DNA of 45,670 nt, from contig JBBPIE010000043.1 of assembly GCA_038040485.1 (NCBI GenBank), positions 1 to 45,670 on the forward strand, written 5' to 3'. Shown one piece after another: positions 1 through 9,400 of this stretch. Under the pieces are notes generated by a model. That model was not told the origin of the DNA and ran no database searches. It saw only the letters and a list, made by a program, of their open reading frames with translations. Numbering within the stretch: the stretch's first letter is position 1; each line of letters starts with the position of its first letter. The translations under genes and the position numbers were made by a program. Source of the DNA: Onstottus_B arcticum (GTDB lineage: Bacteria > Acidobacteriota > Blastocatellia > UBA7656).

Positions 1-2431
1 AGCTTGTGCAGGTCACTGTAGTTGTGCCGACGGGGAAGAACGACCCCGACGCCGGCGAGCAGTTGATCGTGCCGCAAGTGCCGCTGGATGTTGGAGCCGG
101 ATAGGTGACGACCGCGCCGCACTGATTTGGATCGTTGGGCTGCGTGACGTTGGCGGGGCAGGTGATGCTTGTGCACGCAGCAGCAGCACATCCACCGCCG
201 CCTAGAGCGCAGTTTTTGGAGATCGAAAGCAGGTAGTCTGACGTAGCGGAAGGCGTACCTCCGCCCACGGTCACTCGCGCGATGTAGTTCCCGGTCGTTT
301 GTATCGTGAACACGATTCCTTCCGCGGGTGAGTTTGGCGTTGTCGCAGTCAAGCTGCCCGCGCCTGTAGTCGTGCTCGATGTTGAGCCGCCGTCATTAAC
401 CGAGACCAGCACAGTCCCTGTGGAACTCAGCAGCGCCAGGGCTCCGTTGAAGGGAGTGTTGTTGCGCAGCGGATCGGTATCCAGAGCAATGAATACGACA
501 TCGCCCGCCGTCGCTCCGAAGCAAAACATATCAACATCGCCCGCTGCGAGACCACTGAAGAAGTTGTTCGTGGCGGAATTGGCGTTGGGAGTCGTGTCGT
601 TCGGCTCGGTCTCAGCCGTTGCCGAAGAGCCGCCAAGTCCGGCGCCCGGTGGTTGCACGACTGAATAGAGCCGGTATGGCTCCGATTGCGTCGCGGCTGT
701 GAAGTGATTCATTCGGATGAACGACGCTACACCGGTCAAAGGCGTGCCTGCCGCAACAGGCGCGAGAGAGCCAAACGGCGTGTCGAGGTTGGCATCGTCG
801 TACTCGAGCGTATCTGTCGTGGTCGTAATACGCATGTCGAAATCGCTCGAGCTTGCCGAGGCGCCTTCGGCCATCGCAAAGACGCGAGAGCCGGTCGCAG
901 GCGTGCCCAAGGTGTAGAAGTCCACGTCGCCTGCGGGAACTATCCCGCCTTGCGCGCCGCAGGCTAATGCATTGGCCGTCGCAGGCGTGCCGTTTGGTTC
1001 CACGTCATTGCCGGTAGCAGTCAAGCACTGCGTCACCTTAATGATGAACGAGCCGCCCGCGCCTGAGAGCGCTGTCTCGTCAACGAAGACAAACACCTGC
1101 TGTCCGTTCGTTAGCGCCAGGCATTGCACCGACTCAGCGGCGTTGGTTGTGCTCGTGTTGCGATTTGAGGCCGCGATAACCGGCCCGCTCACGTTGTCGC
1201 AGGTAATATTGACCGGCGTTCCGGGCGTTGCCGCCGGGCAACTGGTCGAAACATACAAGACGGCGTTGAACCCATTCACAAAATTGATCGTGAAAGAGTA
1301 ATTGCCCGCCGAGGGCGCGGTGAAGGAGTAAACCACATCGCGGCCCGGCGCGGTTGAAGACGTCTGGCCGATCCCGGTGAAGCAGGTGGTGCCGGTCAGT
1401 TGATAGTCGTTGCCAGTCGCACCATTGGTCGTGCCGCTTACGGCGGTATTGAGCGTCAGCGGAATTGCTCCGGCGCAGGTTTCGTTGGCCGGTGAAAGGG
1501 GCTGAGAAATTCGAAGTTGGACGGCCGTATTACCCGCTGTGGGTGCCGTAAGACCAAACTTCGACACCACGATGAAATACTGAGTGCCCGAAGTGAGGCT
1601 GGTCGTCAGGACCGACTGCAATGATTCGGTTATGCATGTGTCGTCATCGCAGCCATCCGAGAGGCCGGCAGTCGGAATCTCGGTGAATGTTCCGGCGCAA
1701 CCGCCCGTCGACGTGTAAACGGCAATCACCGTGTCATCCACCGTCGATCCTGTCGGCGCGTCTGCGCAAGAAGAGATGGTGTAGGAGCTTGTGGCCGACG
1801 GCGTGAACGTATACCAGATCGAGCGCGAGACGCTCGTCTGGCAGCTCGGGAGTGGTGGGTCGCCCGTGACCGTCGCGTCGGTGATGTCCGCGGTGACTGC
1901 GGTGAGGTACGGGAACGGCCCGGCGGCCGGGATCACTTCGGCTCCGGCGCACAAGTCATTCGAAGGCGCAACGGCCGGCGCGCGGGGCGTTTCTTTCAAC
2001 TCAATCGCTTGAATGTGCGCTTTGAGGTCTGCGGTGTTTATTTTTCCCGGAGCGATGTGTTCTTTGTAGCGATCGAGCAGCTCTTGCCCGTCTGCGGAGA
2101 GATCATTCCCAATGGAATAGGCGTACAAAACGCGCGATATCAAAACATCGGCTTCAAAGGCGTCGACCGCGCCTCCTGCGCTGAATCTGCCAAGGATGTC
2201 AGTTTCCTCGTGCGAGAACGGGGCGCCAGCCTTGAGCTCCGCCTGCAATTTGGTGAGCGCGGCGACGCGCGCGGCGTCGAGAGCCTCGCCCGGCCGATCT
2301 TGTCTCAAAGCGCCGGTTGCTCCTGCGTGCGCTGTCCTAAGCGCACGGCTTGCGAGCACGCCAGGCAGGATCAGGCATACGGCCACTCCGAGCAGCAACA
2401 TCACTCTGACTTGCAGACGATTGGTTTTCAT
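1..2431 (-). CDS. Secreted PPC/HYR-repeat protein, 3' end cut by window edge
   Basis: An open minus-strand frame runs from ATG 2431 off the left edge, about 810 codons, with no stop in the stretches I translated. GGAGGAC lies just before the ATG. The N-terminus is a signal peptide (MKTNRLQVRVMLLLGVAVC...), followed by a helical stretch of roughly 100 residues. Next come two repeats beginning SNDLCAGAE and NETCAGA, then PPC-like modules with VEPNGTPATA and TEPNDTTPNA motifs and a GDVDMFCF strand. The frame ends inside a HYR (Ig-like) domain starting ITCPANVTQPNDPNQCGAV. PPC and HYR modules are non-catalytic beta-sandwiches common in secreted or surface proteins, and no enzyme motif is visible. 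It is the closest relative of the neighbour at 2980-5976 and shares its leader type. Continuation into the C-terminal cap seen in the neighbours is expected but not visible. Confidence 0.85.
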   Translation of the reverse strand, partial: MKTNRLQVRVMLLLGVAVCLILPGVLASRALRTAHAGATGALRQDRPGEALDAARVAALTKLQAELKAGAPFSHEETDILGRFSAGGAVDAFEADVLISRVLYAYSIGNDLSADGQELLDRYKEHIAPGKINTADLKAHIQAIELKETPRAPAVAPSNDLCAGAEVIPAAGPFPYLTAVTADITDATVTGDPPLPSCQTSVSRSIWYTFTPSATSSYTISSCADAPTGSTVDDTVIAVYTSTGGCAGTFTEIPTAGLSDGCDDDTCITESLQSVLTTSLTSGTQYFIVVSKFGLTAPTAGNTAVQLRISQPLSPANETCAGAIPLTLNTAVSGTTNGATGNDYQLTGTTCFTGIGQTSSTAPGRDVVYSFTAPSAGNYSFTINFVNGFNAVLYVSTSCPAATPGTPVNITCDNVSGPVIAASNRNTSTTNAAESVQCLALTNGQQVFVFVDETALSGAGGSFIIKVTQCLTATGNDVEPNGTPATANALACGAQGGIVPAGDVDFYTLGTPATGSRVFAMAEGASASSSDFDMRITTTTDTLEYDDANLDTPFGSLAPVAAGTPLTGVASFIRMNHFTAATQSEPYRLYSVVQPPGAGLGGSSATAETEPNDTTPNANSATNNFFSGLAAGDVDMFCFGATAGDVVFIALDTDPLRNNTPFNGALALLSSTGTVLVSVNDGGSTSSTTTGAGSLTATTPNSPAEGIVFTIQTTGNYIARVTVGGGTPSATSDYLLSISKNCALGGGGCAAAACTSITCPANVTQPNDPNQCGAVVTYPAPTSSGTCGTINCSPASGSFFPVGTTTVTCTS

Positions 2432-2615
2432 ACTGTCCTCCCACTAAGTAATCTTCGGAAACTGAAATCACTCACAACCGGAAATACTGCGCCGAGGAGT
2501 TAAGAGTGCTCAAAATCTCTTGATGAATGCCTCGTACCGGGGAAGGCGCTAAAGCCAGGATGACTTCTTCGGAGGGGTCAGCAACAACGTCCGCTCCTGC
2601 ACTCCTTGCCTTCGC
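2432..2615 (-). promoter_or_regulatory. Conserved leader RNA, type A, of the 1-2431 gene
   Basis: About 185 nt separate the predicted transcription start (near 2615) from the ATG at 2431. The segment 2464-2554 aligns along its length with 6062-6150 upstream of the next paralogue. Shared blocks include ACTCACAAC, GAGTGCTCAAAA, TGATGAATGCCTCGTA and CGGGGAAGG (plus-strand spelling). Leader conservation outside the coding sequence suggests a cis-regulatory RNA or simply recent duplication. The rest of the 2432-2979 spacer holds the promoter and two hairpins of the neighbouring gene; I see no other gene there. Confidence 0.4.
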
Positions 2616-2621
2616 GCGCCA

Positions 2622-2650
2622 ATACTAGATGGTCGCAATTCTAAGGTCAA
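2622..2650 (-). promoter_or_regulatory. Sigma70-type promoter of the 1-2431 gene
   Basis: On the minus strand TTGACC (2650-2645), a 17-nt spacer and TAGTAT (2627-2622). The same -10 hexamer and geometry recur upstream of the next three paralogues, which supports the call. Confidence 0.6.
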
Positions 2651-2701
2651 GCAAGAAATCGACTATTATCGGCATCCTGATGATTTGGCTCCAGGGACAA
2701 G

Positions 2702-2741
2702 AAAAAGGGGAGGGAGTCCAGCGCGACTGGATTCCCTCCCT
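2702..2741 (-). terminator. Second hairpin terminator downstream of the 2980-5976 gene
   Basis: Minus strand reads GGGAGGGAATCCAG, a short loop, CTGGACTCCCTCCC, then CTTTTTC. The stem is 14 positions with one mismatch. The stem sequence closely resembles the terminator at 10320-10357. Confidence 0.55.
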
Positions 2742-2894
2742 TCAACATCTCCTTCAGATTTGACTAGCTTGAAGTCGCCGTTTTCTGCAAACGGCTACGG
2801 GCGAGGGTTGTTTTTTCGACACCAGCGGGAGGACTGCTCTCTTCGTGATGGAAACGAGGGTGGTTGGCAATGCCAGGCGCAGCGAAACGAGGAG

Positions 2895-2930
2895 AAACAA
2901 AAGGCTGGCTGCCGTGAGGCAGCCAGCCTT
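2895..2930 (-). terminator. Rho-independent terminator of the 2980-5976 gene
   Basis: A perfect 13-bp stem (AAGGCTGGCTGCC) with a 4-nt loop lies about 50 nt past the stop codon. On the minus strand it is followed by TTTTGTTT. A near-identical GGCTGGCTGC stem follows two paralogues (6346-6380, 14336-14366). Confidence 0.75.
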
Positions 2931-2979
2931 TATCGAGTCTTCGGGTAAAAGAATTACCCTGGTTGTCGGACTTGCCCGT

Positions 2980-5976
2980 TCATTGACACGCCCCGGCACC
3001 GCAAATGCAGGTGTCGTCGCGTATGTCTCGGTCTTGGATGACACACCTGATCGTGCCCGGCGGGCTCTGCAACGCTGCGTTGCCCGACGGTGGGAAACTA
3101 CCCGCGGATAAGTCGATCCGCACTCGCCTGTCAGGAGCGATGTGCTCCAGCCGGATGGTGTCGCCCGCGCGTGTGATCTTGCCCCGACCGGTGAAGATCG
3201 TTCCGTGACAGCACCACCGATAATCGCCGGTAAGCGTGTTAAACAACACCGTGTTGTTGCAGGCTTCAAAGTCATCCTGCAACCTGCCGTTAAACACCGA
3301 GACGGTGAAGGTGCAAGTTGCTGTGTTGCCCGAAGCGTCGGTAGCGGTGCAAGTGACGGTGGTGACGCCTACGGGGAAGCAAGTGCCAGAAGGCGGATTG
3401 CAGACGACTGTTACCCCAGGGCAGTTGTCGGTGGCAGTGGTCGTGAAGTTGACGACAACACAGGGATCATTCGGCGTCGGAGTCACCGCCGTCTGGTTAC
3501 ACGAGCAGGTGATCACCGGAGGCTGAGTGTCATTGACCGTGACGGTGAAGGTGCAGGTAGAGCCGCCGCCGCCCCCGCCGATCGGAGCGGATGTGCCCAA
3601 TATCTGGAAGATCGCGTCTGGACCACTGGTAGGTATACAAGTCGTCTTTCGACCAAAGCCAGTGCAAACAGTACCAAAGCCACCGCCGGGGTTGCGCCAG
3701 GCGGAGCCGGAATTAGAGGTGGTTGTGCGGTCCGTCCAGCCCCATTGTCCGAAAGGTGTGAAGTTCTGGTTTGCCTGCACCGACACCCAGTAGGTTCCCG
3801 GTGACAACACCACCGTCGGTGACAGGGTTATGGTGAAGTTACCTGCCGTGTCAGCGATCACCTGGTTGTTGCGGGTGGCGACAACCGCTCCCGGCAGAGT
3901 AGCGGTGTCGGAATAGAACACCACATTGACTGAGGTGGCCGGTCCGGGGCCGTTGAAGTAAAGGCCGTCGACAAAGACCTGATCGATGGTCCAGTTTACT
4001 CCGGCCGGCACGACGAAATCGTCAGCAACTTCATTGTCAAACGCATTGTTAGCCGCCTCAAAGTTTTGAGAACTGGTGGCGGAAGGAGCTGGATTGTCGA
4101 TCTGGCTATAGAGAACGGCAAACGGGCCTTGGGGTAACGACGGAGACTTTGCTTTCCCAATAACGCCACTCCAAGCAATCGGCTTGGCGCCTATGTTAAT
4201 GCCGCCTTTGCTTGCACTGGCTCCAACTTTCCCTGCGCTTGCGCTTGAAGCCTTGGTGTCAGGAACCACAAGCTTTGCCCCGGTTTCCGGTTTGGCGGGC
4301 GTTGGAGCGGTGGAGCCATTGACGGTGCATGTCACCGTCGTCGTCCCAACAGGGAAGAATGAACCCGAGGGTGGATTGCAAGTCGCCGTAAAGGTGCCCG
4401 GACAGTTGTCGGTGATAGTCGGCGCCGGATAAGTGACAACCGCGCCGCACTGGTTCAGATCATTGCTACGCACCTGGTTAGGCGGGCAGGTGATCGAAGG
4501 CTGCTGCGTGTCTTGAACGGTGACCGTAAACGTGCAGCCCGGTCCTGCCGAGCTTGTGCAGGTCACTGTAGTTGTGCCGACGGGGAAGAACGACCCCGAC
4601 GCCGGTGAGCAGTTGATCGTGCCGCAACTGCCGCTGGAGGTTGGAGCAGGGTACGTGACAACCGCGCCACACTGGTTTGGATCGTTCGTCTGAGTGACGT
4701 TGGCGGGGCAGGTCAAGACGCAACTACCTTGTGCGGCCGCACCCTGGCAGGCCGACACCATGATGTTATAGTTGCGTCCCGCTTCAGTAGAAAAACCTGC
4801 CACTCTCACAAAGTAGGTTCCCGTGGTCGAGATGTTGAAGTCAAAGGCTTCCGAGTTGTTGGCGAAGCCGAAACCGGAATCTACCTCCCCTACTATCAAG
4901 CCGGTTGTGCCATCCGGCGCGAACAACTGTATGACGCCATCCAGTGTAGTGGCGTCCGTGCGAGGCGGGTCGCCATCAACACTGATGAAGAGAATGTTAC
5001 CGGCCGTTGCCACTACCGAATAGAAGTCTACATCCCCTGATACGCCAATTGCTCCTGACCTAACGCCGGTTGTTTGCACGGCGGTTACAATTGGGTTTGC
5101 GGTTGCCGCAGTATTATTGGCTTCAACTTCAGCTGTCGCAGCGACGTTGGTGATCGTGAGAAACATCCTATAGGGATTGACGACACTGGTTCCCGGGAAG
5201 GTGCCAAAGCCGCGAACCCGGAAAAAGTAGGTCCCGCCAGCAGTTAGGGTGCGTCCGGCAATCGAGGAAGCGAAGCCGGTTTCCACGGAGCCATCGCCGC
5301 CGTTCCCAGTGCCGTCATCGTCGTCAGATTCGATGATGGTGGTGCCGTTTGCTGCGAGAATCTCAACAAAGGAGTCGCGATCGCCAGCAACAAGTGCGCC
5401 GCCTGTATCGGTGTAGAACCATGCTTTTGCGCCGGCGGGAACACCGTCAACGCGGAAAAAGTCTAGATCGGCGGAAGGACTGACAGTGCCCTGAACGATG
5501 AAACAGTTGTCGGGCGAAATGAGGACCTGAGCTGTGGCGGAGGTGTTATTCGGCTCAACTTCTGGGGTGACTGTGGGAATAGGCCCCGCCGGTGAAGGTT
5601 GAAGCGTAGTGAGTTCGGCTAGAAGAGCCTCAATCTGGGCCACGATCTCCGGTGTGTTGCCGTTACGCTGCGCCTGTCGTCTCAGTTCTTCGAGGCTGTC
5701 GTTGATCTCTGATATCCGGCGATCAACTGCGGCGTTGTATGCATCAAGCGCGGCTTGTGCGGCCACTCCCGCCTCTTTGGTCTGACGCACTCTTTCGAAG
5801 TTTCTTGCCTCATCCAGCGCAAGCCGGGCCGCGTCGAGTGCCTGCGTGCCCTTGGTCTGCGCTGCGACAACCGAGGGCGTGCCCCCGGGGACGAACTGTT
5901 TTCCCCAACCAATTAGAAGTCCAACCACCAAGACTAGTCCCGTGAGGACAAGCATACGAGTTGTCGATAGTTTCAT
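2980..5976 (-). CDS. Secreted protein: coiled coil, two PPC, HYR domains, six-Cys C-terminal cap
   Basis: 998 aa. The ATG at 5976 is preceded by GGGAGA. Order: signal or anchor segment (about 1-30), Ala/Glu-rich coiled-coil stretch (about 40-130), PPC-like domains starting near 139 (VEPNNTSATA) and 282 (VEANNTAATA), HYR 1 near 420-495, and HYR 2 from about 496. HYR 2 is interrupted near 556 by a roughly 240-residue insert holding a beta-sandwich (about 617-802, FDNEVADDFVVPAG...). Its last strand (CTFTVTVNDTQPP) resumes near 805, then another HYR, then a cap from about 897 to the end (LQDD, GDYRWCC, DTCICG). No catalytic motif was found. Such proteins are usually extracellular adhesion or scaffold proteins; the exact role is unknown. 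It has its own promoter and terminator. Confidence 0.88.
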   Translation of the reverse strand: MKLSTTRMLVLTGLVLVVGLLIGWGKQFVPGGTPSVVAAQTKGTQALDAARLALDEARNFERVRQTKEAGVAAQAALDAYNAAVDRRISEINDSLEELRRQAQRNGNTPEIVAQIEALLAELTTLQPSPAGPIPTVTPEVEPNNTSATAQVLISPDNCFIVQGTVSPSADLDFFRVDGVPAGAKAWFYTDTGGALVAGDRDSFVEILAANGTTIIESDDDDGTGNGGDGSVETGFASSIAGRTLTAGGTYFFRVRGFGTFPGTSVVNPYRMFLTITNVAATAEVEANNTAATANPIVTAVQTTGVRSGAIGVSGDVDFYSVVATAGNILFISVDGDPPRTDATTLDGVIQLFAPDGTTGLIVGEVDSGFGFANNSEAFDFNISTTGTYFVRVAGFSTEAGRNYNIMVSACQGAAAQGSCVLTCPANVTQTNDPNQCGAVVTYPAPTSSGSCGTINCSPASGSFFPVGTTTVTCTSSAGPGCTFTVTVQDTQQPSITCPPNQVRSNDLNQCGAVVTYPAPTITDNCPGTFTATCNPPSGSFFPVGTTTVTCTVNGSTAPTPAKPETGAKLVVPDTKASSASAGKVGASASKGGINIGAKPIAWSGVIGKAKSPSLPQGPFAVLYSQIDNPAPSATSSQNFEAANNAFDNEVADDFVVPAGVNWTIDQVFVDGLYFNGPGPATSVNVVFYSDTATLPGAVVATRNNQVIADTAGNFTITLSPTVVLSPGTYWVSVQANQNFTPFGQWGWTDRTTTSNSGSAWRNPGGGFGTVCTGFGRKTTCIPTSGPDAIFQILGTSAPIGGGGGGSTCTFTVTVNDTQPPVITCSCNQTAVTPTPNDPCVVVNFTTTATDNCPGVTVVCNPPSGTCFPVGVTTVTCTATDASGNTATCTFTVSVFNGRLQDDFEACNNTVLFNTLTGDYRWCCHGTIFTGRGKITRAGDTIRLEHIAPDRRVRIDLSAGSFPPSGNAALQSPPGTIRCVIQDRDIRDDTCICGAGACQ

Positions 5977-6211
5977 GGTTTTTTTCTCCCTTTTTAGTGT
6001 CTTCTCTTGTCACGTTTCAACCGCTGTATCCGGCCTCAAAGAAGCAGTCCCTTGAAACTGTAACCACTCACAACGGGAAAACTCCGACTAGGAGCAAAGA
6101 GTGCTCAAAACGCTGCTGATGAATGCCTCGTAACGGGGAAGGTGCTAAGCAAGAAACACTCGGTCGGAGGCGTCTGTCGCAACCTCCCGTCCTACAACCT
6201 CTTGTCAACGC
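5977..6211 (-). promoter_or_regulatory. Conserved leader RNA, type A, of the 2980-5976 gene
   Basis: About 235 nt between the predicted start site and the ATG. Positions 6062-6150 match the leader of the previous paralogue (2464-2554) in several long blocks. Together with the promoter and the terminator of the next gene, this accounts for the 5977-6403 spacer; no further gene is visible there. Confidence 0.4.
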
Positions 6212-6217
6212 GCGCCA

Positions 6218-6246
6218 ATACTAGTTTAGTCACAAATCCAGGTCAA
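6218..6246 (-). promoter_or_regulatory. Sigma70-type promoter of the 2980-5976 gene
   Basis: Minus strand TTGACC (6246-6241), 17-nt spacer, TAGTAT (6223-6218), then TGGCGCGCG. This matches the promoter at 2622-2650, including the bases just after the -10 box. Confidence 0.6.
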
Positions 6247-6345
6247 GCAGGAATCAACGGGGGCGCTGTGAGGGCGGCGAGGAGAGAACCTGATTCTGGC
6301 GAGTTAGGTTCTTTGTCTCGGCAAAGCCGGACGGCTGGAAGAAGT

Positions 6346-6380
6346 GAAAAAGGGCTGGCTGCGTTGATCGCAGCCAGCCC
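6346..6380 (-). terminator. Rho-independent terminator of the 6404-10096 gene
   Basis: Perfect 12-bp stem GGGCTGGCTGCG with a 5-nt loop, followed on the minus strand by TTTTTCAC. It begins 24 nt after the stop codon. Confidence 0.75.
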
Positions 6381-6403
6381 TAGGAGCTTCCGATGAAGTT
6401 CCC

Positions 6404-9400
6404 TTAGTTGGGTTTTGTTGGCTTCGGAGCCCCGGCTCCGCAGATACAGGTGTCGTTGCGTGTGTCGCGGTCCTGAATGCTGCACCTGGTCAAGCCTGGT
6501 GGGCTTTGCAGCGAACCTGAACCCGATGGCGGGAAGCTGCCCGCTAACAGCTTGATCAACACTCTCCGGTCTGGGGGTTGATGCGTGAGCGTGTAGTTGT
6601 TTCCCGCCTTGCTCACCGTTGCTCGGCCTGCGTAGATCGTGCCGTTGCAGCACCATCGATAGTCGCCAGTCAGCGTGTTAAACAAGACCGTGTTGTTGCA
6701 GCCTGCGGAGTCGTCCTGCAACCTTCCATTGAACACGCTAATCGTGAAGGTGCAGGTTGCTGTGTTGTTGGACGCGTCGGTGGCCGTGCAAGTCACCGTC
6801 GTTACTCCGACAGGGAAGCAACTGCCTGAAGGCGGATTGCAAACTACGACCACGCCCGGACAGTTGTCGCTCGCGGTAGGACTGGCAAAACTCACCACCA
6901 CGCAAGGATCCGCCGCAGTTGCGGTCACTGCCGTGATGTTGACCGGGCAGGTTATTGTAGGCGGCTGCGTGTCGTTGACAGTTACGGTGAACGTGCAGGT
7001 CGGACCGGCAGTCGTCGTGCAAGTGACGGTCGTTGTGCCTCTCGGGAAGAACGACCCCGAAGCCGGTGAACAAGTGACGGTGCCACAAGTCCCGGTTGTT
7101 CCTGGAGCAGCATAAGTAACGACAGCGCCGCACTGATTGGTGTCATTGGGCACGGTTATGTTCGCCGGGCAGGTGATCTGACAAGCGCCGCACGCGCCGT
7201 TGCCCGCTGTGTCGCACACCAAACCGGACACGCTGATCGTGTAGCTGCTGCAGCCGGCGTTGGCTGTGATCTCGTGAACGTTAACCAGAAGCGTGCCGCC
7301 GGCCGGCACATTAACCGTGAACGAGTTGCTCGGGTTGGGGCTCCCTCCCGGATCGTTGAGATAGTTGGTACAGAGGTTCGTTGGATTGAACGTCCCGAGG
7401 TAAGCCACCGTGATTATGTCGTTGGGCGCGGCTACGCAGGTCGTAGTCGTGGTGATTGTCACGCAGGCTGCTGTTGGACCGTTGACGAAGGTGTGGAGGT
7501 CGTATCTGTGTTGATTCGTATCACCCGCAATCGCGCCAGGACACGCCTTGACGGAGGTGCACGAGCCCAGTGTAGCAGTGCGACCCATTCGCCCAGTCTG
7601 CGTGAGATCGCCGGCAGCGAGGCTGCCGGTGATCGTCGTGGTCGGACAGCCACAAGTAGGCAGGGTGAAGGAGAACGTGCTTGTTCCCCCGGTAAACGTA
7701 ACCGTCAGCGTGAACGTAATCGGCGTGCCGCATACGAAAGCCGCCGAAGTGCTGAATGAGTACGGCACAGTGTTAGTGGCAGTGCCATTCTCCGGAGTCG
7801 CCGGGTACGGTGAGTTCGCCTGGGTGATCGTTACTCCCGGGGTTGTGCTCGAGAGCACGGCGGAAACGTTCGAACCGGTCAGACATCCGTCATTCTTGAT
7901 CGTGACGTTCAGGTTGTTGCATTCGTTTCGCTCAATGATACCGTCGCCATCGCCACCGGACAGCGCGCTGGACTGGGCGACGAACTTCGCGGCGCCGCTC
8001 AGGCATTGGTTAAGTGTGGTCGTTTGACCGTCAATGATAATCACGGTAATAGGACCAGCCGGAGCGCAGGCGTGGCCTGCCGCCGAAAACGTCACCGAGT
8101 AGGTGCCGGGCGCCAGCTTCTTCGAGTAAGTGCCGTTGGCGATTGTCGCGGCCGAGAACCCGTCGGAGGGACCTCCGGAAACCTCGACCAGCGCAAACTG
8201 CAGCGGGGCGCCGGTGTCGCAAGCCGTGACCGTCCCTGACAGCGTGCCTTGCGGCGGCGCTGTGCAAGTTGGGAACTTGAATTTGGCTATCCGGGTGCGC
8301 CAGTTGAATGTCAAATTGTTCGTGGTGTAGTACTCGCTTGTAAACCAGAAGCTACAATCATCCGCTGGGTCTATCTGCATCGAGCTGTAGTCGCCCCAAC
8401 GGTTGCTCGTTCCTCTCTGGACTCCAACGCCGGCAAACAACGTCACCTCGCCTTGCAATCCGTTCGGCGCATCATTGAATGCGCGGCCCGCATAGTTGAG
8501 CGAGGGAAAGATGGTGGTGCTCGAGATGCTAAAGCCGACTGCCAGATTCTCCTGGTTGTCGATGGCGGCGCTGCCCATCCAGCGGTTCGAGCCAGTCGCT
8601 CCACTGATCGGCGCGGGTGCGAAGGTCGCCTGTTCCACAATCGCATACGGAGCGGCAGGAGCGGCCTTGCGCAGTTCGAAATAGCGAAAGCCGGCCTGGT
8701 AAGCGGCCGCGGAGCTGGGCGTCACCCCGCTGACGTTGACCGTAAAGTTTGAAACCAGCGACTCGGTGCCGCCTCGATTGAAATACTGGAGCCGGTACAT
8801 CGTGTCGATTGAGAGCGAATCCAGTCTGTCGGTGGCGTTGTTTCCAGCAGGCGGCGGTTGCTCGATGTCGCCGCGCCCATTCGGATTGCGCGGATCGAAG
8901 GCGCTCATTACCAGCGGGCTTTCCGCGCGTTCTGTAAAGGTCGAGCTCGCCGGAGTGACGTAGTCCGCATGGAAGTTGAAGAGTCTCACCGCATCGCCTT
9001 GCACGTCACCGAATTCATCAGCGGTAAAATACCCGTAGACGTTAGGCGCGCCTGCCGGTGGCGGCAGCAAACCGTCCTGGTCCGACGGCAGCATCCCGAA
9101 GATTCCATTGCTTGCGAACGGCACAGAGAGATTCAAACTGAAGTAGATCAAGCTGGCAGTCGGATCGCCAAGAATCATCTTCTTGCGATCAAACGCAAAA
9201 GCGCCCGCGCCGTTGAACGGACCACCGTTGGTGAACTGGTTCGTGGCCATGTAGTAGCCATCCGGCCACACCCCGAACTTAGGATAGTCAGGGAACTCGT
9301 TACCCGGCAGGATGAAGTCATAGAGATAGTAAGCGCCGGTCGGATCACCGGTTTTCGAGATCGCGATGGCTTCGTGGTAGGGAGGAGCGTTGAGCGCCGT

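Noticed and set aside
2009..2503. 164-codon plus-strand frame
   Set aside because: Lies opposite the signal peptide and N-terminal helix of the real minus-strand gene and its leader; cysteine-rich nonsense composition.
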